Part shown: positions 1-4,618 of the stretch, one piece after another
Numbering within the stretch: the stretch's first letter is position 1
Layout: each line of letters opens with the position of its first letter
Assembly (NCBI GenBank): GCA_024689165.1
Contig: JAILDS010000265.1
Span: 1 to 6,234, forward strand
Length of the DNA: 6,234 nucleotides
Source: Clostridia bacterium
Lineage (GTDB): Bacteria; Bacillota; Clostridia; Oscillospirales; Acutalibacteraceae
Direction: 5' to 3'
The notes under the pieces: model-generated
The model's database searches: none
What the model was told of the DNA's origin: nothing
What the model saw: the letters and a program-made list of their open reading frames with translations, nothing else
Program-made: the position numbers and the translations under genes

Positions 1-599
1 TATTCCTTGTCCTCTTCGTCGAGCTCTGCGACGCTTTTCATGTATTTGACGACGCGCACGTCGCTGATGCCGTAGCCGTTCGCGTCCTTGGCGGTGACTG
101 AGAACGTCTCCGACAGGGCGCTCGCGGCGGCGTCGGAAAGGCCCATGTCGGTCTGGAATATCAGCGAGCCGAGAAGCGGGAAAATGAGCTGTTTGACAAG
201 GTATTTCACGTCAAAATGCAGGGGCCAGCCGGTGATCACGTCGCCGGAGCTGTCCCTGGCAAGCTCGCCGTTCTCGTCGTACATGAACGTCAGCGACTGA
301 CCGATGCCCGGCACGACGATGCTCGGCGTGTCGTCGAGCTCGGCGGAAGCGTCCGACGAGCCCGCGGAAACAGTCTTCCACTCGGCGACTGCGGGGACTG
401 TCTGCGCCTCCGGCGCGGTGACTTCCGACGCAGCGGGCGATGTGGGCGCCGGCCCGGGCCCCGGGGCGGGCTCGGGGTCTGACATGGCAGCAATGTCTCT
501 GCCCACGTCGCGGACTAGGCTCGCCGCCCATCCGGCGGAGAACACGAGCGCCGCGGCAAGCACGACGCAGAATATTTTTCCTACGGTTTTTCCGCTCAT
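1..599 (-). CDS. Membrane-anchored or secreted protein, putative lipase-like alpha/beta hydrolase (C-terminus missing)
   Basis: This minus-strand frame has no stop from the ATG at 599 to the window edge and gives 199 residues, so the rest of the protein lies outside. The start is fixed by GGAGG eight bases upstream and a good promoter behind it. Residues 7-26 form a hydrophobic segment after Lys4 and Lys8, either a signal peptide or a signal anchor; there is no clear lipobox. Residues 41-72 are a Pro/Ala/Gly-rich linker, typical of a spacer outside the membrane. Residues 93-102 read SIVVPGIGQS, resembling the first strand and oxyanion loop of LCAT/lipase-type alpha/beta hydrolases (VPGIxGS). 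The following YDENGEL and the later ISDVRVVKY fit my memory of uncharacterised clostridial hydrolases. The nucleophile elbow (GxSxG) would lie beyond the window, so function is a guess. The gene is divergent from the glycoside hydrolase gene. Any gene called on the plus strand inside this stretch is an antisense shadow. Confidence 0.85.
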   Translation of the reverse strand, partial: MSGKTVGKIFCVVLAAALVFSAGWAASLVRDVGRDIAAMSDPEPAPGPGPAPTSPAASEVTAPEAQTVPAVAEWKTVSAGSSDASAELDDTPSIVVPGIGQSLTFMYDENGELARDSSGDVITGWPLHFDVKYLVKQLIFPLLGSLIFQTDMGLSDAAASALSETFSVTAKDANGYGISDVRVVKYMKSVAELDEEDKE

Positions 600-607
600 G
601 ATAAAAA

Positions 608-612
608 CCTCC
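608..612 (-). promoter_or_regulatory. Ribosome binding site of the minus-strand hydrolase-like gene
   Basis: GGAGG on the minus strand, eight bases before the ATG at 599. It is a near-ideal Shine-Dalgarno match and is the main reason for choosing this start. Confidence 0.85.
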
Positions 613-638
613 GATGAAGTTTTTTTATATCTGCCTGT

Positions 639-666
639 ATTTTACTACTTTCGTCGGTTTTGTCAA
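639..666 (-). promoter_or_regulatory. Sigma-A-type promoter for the minus-strand hydrolase-like gene
   Basis: On the minus strand TTGACA (666 to 661, perfect -35) is followed after 16 bases by TAAAAT (644 to 639, five of six matches to TATAAT). Transcription would begin near 632 and give a leader of about 33 bases that includes the GGAGG. The surrounding DNA is AT-rich, in contrast to the coding regions. Confidence 0.6.
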
Positions 667-671
667 GAATG

Positions 672-700
672 TTGCAAAATCTTATGTTTTGATGTATACT
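672..700 (+). promoter_or_regulatory. Sigma-A-type promoter for the glycoside-hydrolase-like gene
   Basis: TTGCAA (672-677) and TATACT (695-700, five of six matches) are separated by exactly 17 bases. Transcription would start near 707, about 23 bases before the ATG at 730. The -35 boxes of the two divergent promoters lie within about ten bases of each other, so a single bound protein or supercoiling could couple the two genes. Confidence 0.6.
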
Positions 701-717
701 CCTGTTCAAGACGGCAC

Positions 718-723
718 AAGGAG
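718..723 (+). promoter_or_regulatory. Ribosome binding site deciding the start at 730
   Basis: AAGGAG lies six bases before the ATG at 730. The same frame is open upstream to an ATG at 304, but that region is antisense to the minus-strand gene, crosses the divergent promoters and shows no comparable site. This one therefore sets the start. Confidence 0.85.
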
Positions 724-729
724 AATAAA

Positions 730-3276
730 ATGAAGATTTTCACCGTTATATGCCTGTTTTTTTCGTTCATAGGCGGCGCCGCGAGGTACGGGTTCTGCCC
801 GACCGTCGTTTTCGACGCTTCGGAGCCCGGCGCCGAGGTCTCGTCCCGCGCGTCCGGCTACCTGTACGGCATGGCGCAGGCGGACGTGCCGGACGAGCTC
901 ATGGCGCGCTCGCTCGACGTTTCCGCCGCGGTCCAGAAAGCCCCTCACGGGCTCCAGCACCCGATAGGCGACATACTTGACACCGCGGCCTCGCTCGGCG
1001 AGGCTGAACGCCTGATCGTATATCTTCAGGACTGCTACCCGACGTGGTATTACGAAAACGACGCGATATACGAAGCGCGCCGCGCAGGTGGATACGACTG
1101 CGGGGAGTTCCTCGAAACGAGCTTTTTTCCGAAGGTCAGGGACGCGGTTGCGGAGCTTAAGGACCGCGATTTTTCAGACAGGCTCGTTTACTGCCCGTTC
1201 AACGAGTGCGACAACGGCGTCTGGTTCGGCACCTGGCTGACCGAGGAGGACCGCGCCGTGTTCGACCCGGCGGGGGAACAGGCGTTCTTCCGGGGCTGGA
1301 AGGCCGTTTTTGAACTGATAAGGTCGCTCGACCCCGACGCCGTTATCGGCGGGCCGGGATACTATGAGTATTCTTCCGAAAAGGAGCTCGCCTTTCTGAC
1401 CTGGTGCCGCGACAACGGCTGCCTGCCGGACGTCATGATCTACCACGAGCTTGGCGAACGCTCCGCCATGGACTGGGATCTGCACGTGTCGGACTACCGC
1501 TCGATAGAAAGCTCTCTCGGCATCGGGCCGCTCGAGGTGATCGTCACGGAATACGCGACGATGGCCGAATGCGGCGACCCGGCAAAGCTCTTCACCTACG
1601 TCAGGCAGATCGAGCAGACGGGCGTTTACGGCTGTCTGGCTTACTGGCGGCTGGCGGACAATTTCAACGACAACTGCGCCGACGGCGTTTCGCCGAACGC
1701 GGCTTGGTGGCTTTACCGCTGGTACGCGGACATGAAGGGCAGGCTCATGGGGGTCAGCGTGAGCGATCTGTTCCACGCCGACTTCGCAAAGGCGCTGAAG
1801 GAGAACAGGCAGCTGAGGCACAGGTACCTCAACGGCTTCGGCTCGATCAGCTCGGACGGGCGCAGAGCGGACGTCCTTGTCGGAGGCGCAGACTATACCG
1901 CCAGCGTGCGGGTCAGGAACCTTCCCGACGAAATGGGCGGCAGGGTAAAGATCACCGTCGAGAGCGTCACCTTCGAGGGACTCGGTACGCCCGTTTATTC
2001 CCCGACGGAGGTTTCCGTGAAAACCGCGCGCGTCCGCGCCGGCTCGGTCAGCGTAAAGATCGGCTCCATGCGCAGCGACACCGTATACCACGTCCGTATC
2101 GAGCCCTGGGACGGCGAAAACGAAAACCGGACAAACAAGAATATCCCACAACGGTATGAGTTCGAGGACGGCGTTCTCTCGGGCGGGGCGTACACGTACG
2201 AAAGCGCATACGCCCACACGGGCACGGGGCTCGTCGGCGGGCTCGAAAACGACGGCGACTCGGTCACAGTGACCTTCGAGGCGCCGGAAAAAGGCGAATA
2301 CGAACTGAAGCTCGTCTACGGCAAGGCCAACGACGGCGACGGCGCTGCAGGGCGGATAAGCGGCAGGGCGCTCGTCAAAATCGACGGCACGGTCTCCGAG
2401 CTCCGTCTCGAAAACACCATAAAAAGCGAATACACCTCCGCCGTGAGCGTTTACACCGAACTTGACAAAGGGAAGCACAGCCTGACCCTGTCGCACCTTG
2501 ACGGGACCTTCGTCCTCGACAGTCTGCTGGTATCGAAACGCTCCTCTTCGGACTCGGTCTGTTTCCTGCCGGATGAAACAACCGAGGGCGAAAGCTCGTA
2601 TACGGTCGTTTGCCCGGCGGACGGTTACTATTCCGTCGTGACCGCGTCCGGGGATACAGTCTCCGTGGCCGGGTACGCTTCTCCGCCTGTCTCAGGACGA
2701 CTGAGCGCGTCCGGCGTTCGCCGCCTGACGTCCGGAAGCGCAGACGCGGCGCTTTATCTGAGGCGCGGGCTCAACGAGCTCGTCACCGATTCACAGATCG
2801 TCTCGATAGTTCCGTACGTCGGCGAAACGGCGGGTCTGACCGTCCTGCCGGAGGAAATGACCGTTTCGGGCGGCGCCGCTGTCGAAAACGGCGCGCTCGG
2901 CGGCATCACGGGTCTCGGCGGCGAGGCGGCTTTTACCGTAAACGTCCCCGAGCCCGGCGAGTACGCCGTGACCGTGACGTATTCCTCAAACGAGGAGGGC
3001 GGGTACCACGCCTACAACGTCGACCTGATAGAGCAGTACGTAAGCGTAGAGCTCGGTCCCCCGTCCGGAGGCTCCGACGCGCTGAACGTGTGGTGCAGGA
3101 GCACTTACAGCCATGAAACGACCCGGACCGCGACGTTCATGGCGTATCTTACAGCGGGCGAAAACACCTTCCGGCTTTTCAACGACGGCTCGGTCACGTT
3201 TTCGGACAGGATAAACACCGCCCCAACGATATACGGCGTCGAGTTACATCCGGCGGAGACGGCAGTCGGCGGTTAG
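730..3276 (+). CDS. Secreted glycoside-hydrolase-like protein (clan GH-A type barrel) with two CBM-like domains
   Basis: The gene encodes 848 residues. Residues 1 to about 20 (MKIFTVICLFFSF) resemble a short signal peptide, so the protein probably acts outside the cell. Residues of about 25-345 look like a (beta/alpha)8 catalytic domain. PFNEC places Glu159 as candidate acid/base, and VTEYA places Glu274 as candidate nucleophile. The 115-residue gap suits clan GH-A retaining enzymes such as GH39-like families. The usual NEP is NEC here. A motif-rich end (YWRLADN, then NAAWWLYRWYADM at 323-335) closes the barrel. Residues 355-470 look like a beta-sandwich. Residues 475-602 begin YEFEDG and end in FVLDSLLVS, a CBM6/CBM35-like pattern for carbohydrate binding. 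Residues 705-842 form a second, more diverged module of that kind. Exact family and substrate cannot be read from sequence. There is no LPXTG or dockerin at the C-terminus. The stop codon belongs to a heptanucleotide repeat array. Confidence 0.85.
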   Translation: MKIFTVICLFFSFIGGAARYGFCPTVVFDASEPGAEVSSRASGYLYGMAQADVPDELMARSLDVSAAVQKAPHGLQHPIGDILDTAASLGEAERLIVYLQDCYPTWYYENDAIYEARRAGGYDCGEFLETSFFPKVRDAVAELKDRDFSDRLVYCPFNECDNGVWFGTWLTEEDRAVFDPAGEQAFFRGWKAVFELIRSLDPDAVIGGPGYYEYSSEKELAFLTWCRDNGCLPDVMIYHELGERSAMDWDLHVSDYRSIESSLGIGPLEVIVTEYATMAECGDPAKLFTYVRQIEQTGVYGCLAYWRLADNFNDNCADGVSPNAAWWLYRWYADMKGRLMGVSVSDLFHADFAKALKENRQLRHRYLNGFGSISSDGRRADVLVGGADYTASVRVRNLPDEMGGRVKITVESVTFEGLGTPVYSPTEVSVKTARVRAGSVSVKIGSMRSDTVYHVRIEPWDGENENRTNKNIPQRYEFEDGVLSGGAYTYESAYAHTGTGLVGGLENDGDSVTVTFEAPEKGEYELKLVYGKANDGDGAAGRISGRALVKIDGTVSELRLENTIKSEYTSAVSVYTELDKGKHSLTLSHLDGTFVLDSLLVSKRSSSDSVCFLPDETTEGESSYTVVCPADGYYSVVTASGDTVSVAGYASPPVSGRLSASGVRRLTSGSADAALYLRRGLNELVTDSQIVSIVPYVGETAGLTVLPEEMTVSGGAAVENGALGGITGLGGEAAFTVNVPEPGEYAVTVTYSSNEEGGYHAYNVDLIEQYVSVELGPPSGGSDALNVWCRSTYSHETTRTATFMAYLTAGENTFRLFNDGSVTFSDRINTAPTIYGVELHPAETAVGG

Positions 3277-3315
3277 CGGATAGCCGATAGCAGATAGCGG
3301 ATAGCTGATAGCTGA
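3274..3315 (+). repeat. Six tandem heptanucleotide repeats (TAGCNGA)
   Basis: Six contiguous 7-base units follow the pattern TAGC[G/C/A/T]GA: TAGCGGA, TAGCCGA, TAGCAGA, TAGCGGA, TAGCTGA, TAGCTGA, then a partial TAGG. A further isolated unit, TAGCAGA, lies at 3374-3380. The first TAG is the stop codon of the glycoside-hydrolase-like gene. Because the period is 7, the array puts TAG in all three plus-strand frames. Heptameric tandem repeats of this style are known from heterocystous cyanobacteria. Here they are simply intergenic, with no visible protein-coding role. Confidence 0.9.
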
Positions 3316-3407
3316 TAGGAACCTGCCGCGAATAGGCAGAACATTGTAACTCGCAAAGCTCGTAATATGCAGATAGCAGATAAGGTCCTGCCGCTCTGCG
3401 GCAGGAC
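3314..3407 (+). repeat. Pair of diverged 29-base modules (GATA..CCTGCCGC..GGCAG..AC), 65 bases apart
   Basis: Bases 3314-3342 and 3379-3407 align without gaps at 20 of 29 positions. Both share GATA, CCTGCCGC (3322-3329 and 3387-3394), GGCAG and a terminal AC. Both are preceded by TAGCNGA heptads, so the heptad plus hairpin looks like one duplicated unit. In the first copy only a 5-bp stem (CTGCC/GGCAG) remains; in the second the stem is perfect. This suggests a dispersed intergenic element rather than chance. Confidence 0.6.
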
Positions 3408-3411
3408 CTTA
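3381..3411. terminator. Perfect 14-bp hairpin between convergent genes, probable bidirectional terminator
   Basis: The left arm is 3381-3394, the loop is TCT (3395-3397) and the right arm is 3398-3411. All 14 pairs match and the stem is GC-rich. It sits between the ends of two convergent genes, where a terminator is expected. Neither side has a real T tract, so it may end transcription poorly. It may instead be part of the repeat element or protect 3' mRNA ends. Confidence 0.6.
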
Positions 3412-3492
3412 AATGTCATTCCGATATTGAAGTCGTTTACTAAGCGTCGGCAAATATGACGGTTTTTGCATAAATGATCGTGTATCGTCGTC

Positions 3493-4446
3493 CTATTCCC
3501 GATTTTCTTCGCGATACTGCTTCGGCGTGACACCGAAAGCTTCACGGAACAGCCTGTAGAAATAGCTCATGTTATTATAGCCCACGCCGGCGCCGACTTT
3601 CATAACAGGAATATCTGTACTTTCCAGCAGGTATTTCGCCTGTCTCAATCGGCGCTCCTGCATCAGCTCGGTGAAGGAAGACCCTGTTTTTTCCCGCATC
3701 TCATGCGAAAGCCGGTAATAATCGCAGTGCAGAAGCCTTGCCGCTTCCTCCAAAGAGCCGTCGCGGTAATGTTCTTCAATATACTGCTCCGCCAGCCAGA
3801 CGTTATCCTTTTCGATCCGGCTGCTCTGTTCGAGATCGGAATAAAACTGTAACAGCCTCAAAAACAGCGCCATCGTGAGCTGATTGGTGCTCCGTTTGAA
3901 CGGCAGTTCATTTTTAACCGACCAGATCAGCGTTTCGATCAGGCTGCGCAGCGGCAAAATATCTCCGATGTCGTAGTACAGATAACCGGGCTTGCCGTCG
4001 CCGAGGATGCATTGCAGAAAGAACCGGTACAGCGGCGTTTCCTCCATGCCGCAGAACGTAAAAACGCTTTCAAAATACTCCGGCATCACAAGAATATTGA
4101 TCATGATATCATCACGCCCTGCCGCCTGCACGGCGTGATAAACGTTTTGGTTCAGGATCAGGAGCTCGCCCTTCTTCAGCGTAACAGGTCCTTCGTCAAA
4201 CACATGTGTAACGGAACCGTTCAGACAATACGCCATTTCAACAAACTCATGCTTGTGGCGGGGTGTGGTGACAAAACGGGGATTTGTCCCGACCACAAGC
4301 TTTTTTCCGGCTGCAAAATGTGTTTTCTGAGTAGCCAAATGGGCAGGATCGGACGCAATGAACGGATCATTCTGCAGGAATCGTTTTTCCAGCTTTTGTT
4401 CATCCTCTGATAACGGATAAAACAGCGCGTTCAATTCTTCTGACAT
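3493..4446 (-). CDS. AraC-family transcriptional regulator with N-terminal cupin sensor domain
   Basis: The protein has 317 residues, a normal length for this family. The N-terminal half carries a cupin pattern: RHKHEFVEM (63-71, His64 and His66), a GELLILN strand (93-99) and His104, the usual ligand-binding fold of sugar-responsive AraC proteins. The C-terminal 95 residues form the double helix-turn-helix DNA-binding domain: SLEEAARLLHCDYYRLSHEM (231-250), then RRLRQAKYLLEST (265-277), and VGYNNMSYFYRLFREAFG (288-305) with VTPKQYRE, which matches the AraC signature region. I chose the ATG at 4446 because GGGTGATT, which fits the 16S tail, lies five bases upstream. An in-frame ATG at 4536 would add 30 residues across the control region. 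The effector is unknown. The gene is divergent from the repeat-protein gene, the usual layout for a local regulator. Its GC content is visibly lower than that of its left neighbours. Confidence 0.92.
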   Translation of the reverse strand: MSEELNALFYPLSEDEQKLEKRFLQNDPFIASDPAHLATQKTHFAAGKKLVVGTNPRFVTTPRHKHEFVEMAYCLNGSVTHVFDEGPVTLKKGELLILNQNVYHAVQAAGRDDIMINILVMPEYFESVFTFCGMEETPLYRFFLQCILGDGKPGYLYYDIGDILPLRSLIETLIWSVKNELPFKRSTNQLTMALFLRLLQFYSDLEQSSRIEKDNVWLAEQYIEEHYRDGSLEEAARLLHCDYYRLSHEMREKTGSSFTELMQERRLRQAKYLLESTDIPVMKVGAGVGYNNMSYFYRLFREAFGVTPKQYREENRE

Positions 4447-4462
4447 TATAATCACCCGTCCG

Positions 4463-4491
4463 AGTATGACCTGTTTTGCAGGATTTGTCAA
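4463..4491 (-). promoter_or_regulatory. Possible promoter of the AraC-family gene
   Basis: On the minus strand TTGACA (4491 to 4486) is followed after 17 bases by CATACT (4468 to 4463, four of six matches). The -35 lies inside the left arm of the inverted repeat, which would allow autorepression. Transcription would start near 4456, leaving only about ten bases before the ATG and clipping the ribosome site. That is a weakness of this call. Confidence 0.4.
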
Positions 4492-4518
4492 CCGTAAATA
4501 TGCGAATTTGACAAATCC
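4481..4518. promoter_or_regulatory. Perfect 11-bp inverted repeat, candidate operator
   Basis: GGATTTGTCAA (4481-4491) and its exact reverse complement TTGACAAATCC (4508-4518) are separated by 16 bases. The spot lies between the divergent AraC-family and repeat-protein genes. The right arm is centred about 68 bases upstream of the predicted start of the repeat-protein transcript, where activators commonly bind. The left arm overlaps the regulator's own -35. Binding by the adjacent AraC protein is inference. Many AraC proteins prefer direct repeats, so another dimeric regulator is possible. Confidence 0.65.
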
Positions 4519-4545
4519 GGTCACAATAAAAAACAAATGGGGATA

Positions 4546-4575
4546 TTGCTGAAAAGAATGTAATTGTTATAAAAT
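4546..4575 (+). promoter_or_regulatory. Possible promoter of the repeat-protein gene
   Basis: A weak -35 (TTGCTG, 4546-4551) is followed by a -10 within TATAAAAT (4568-4575), with a spacer of 16-18 bases depending on the hexamer chosen. The start would be near 4580, giving a leader of about 38 bases. The poor -35 with a good -10 is what one expects of an activator-dependent promoter. Confidence 0.5.
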
Positions 4576-4603
4576 AAGATGTGTATGTTTCTTTTTTAAT
4601 ATC

Positions 4604-4610
4604 AAGGAGG
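4604..4610 (+). promoter_or_regulatory. Ribosome binding site of the repeat-protein gene
   Basis: AAGGAGG lies eight bases before the ATG at 4619. It is a full-strength site, supporting the start and suggesting high translation. Confidence 0.88.
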
Positions 4611-4618
4611 TTTCTTAA

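Noticed and set aside
304..729. Upstream extension of the glycoside-hydrolase-like gene to the ATG at 304
   Set aside because: The extra 142 codons are antisense to the minus-strand gene and cross both promoters; a good ribosome site and signal peptide sit at 730.
1174..2496. Long minus-strand open frame (440 residues) inside the glycoside-hydrolase-like gene
   Set aside because: It is low-complexity, Arg/Val/Ala-rich, without recognisable motifs; it is a shadow caused by high GC at third codon positions.
3274..3380. Reading the heptad array as a CRISPR
   Set aside because: Units are 7 bases with no spacers, and no cas genes are present.
4012..4410. Plus-strand frame of 132 residues opposite the AraC-family gene
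   Set aside because: No family resemblance and fully antisense to a well-supported gene.
658..4491. Shared octamer TTTGTCAA in both divergent regions (659-666 and 4484-4491) as a common operator
   Set aside because: Both contain the reverse complement of a -35 hexamer (TTGACA), so the match is expected from promoters alone; only the second has a matching inverted arm.
4447..4536. Thirty-residue N-terminal extension of the AraC-family protein
   Set aside because: It would make the inverted repeat coding, adds a hydrophobic stretch unusual for the family, and the ATG at 4446 has its own ribosome site.
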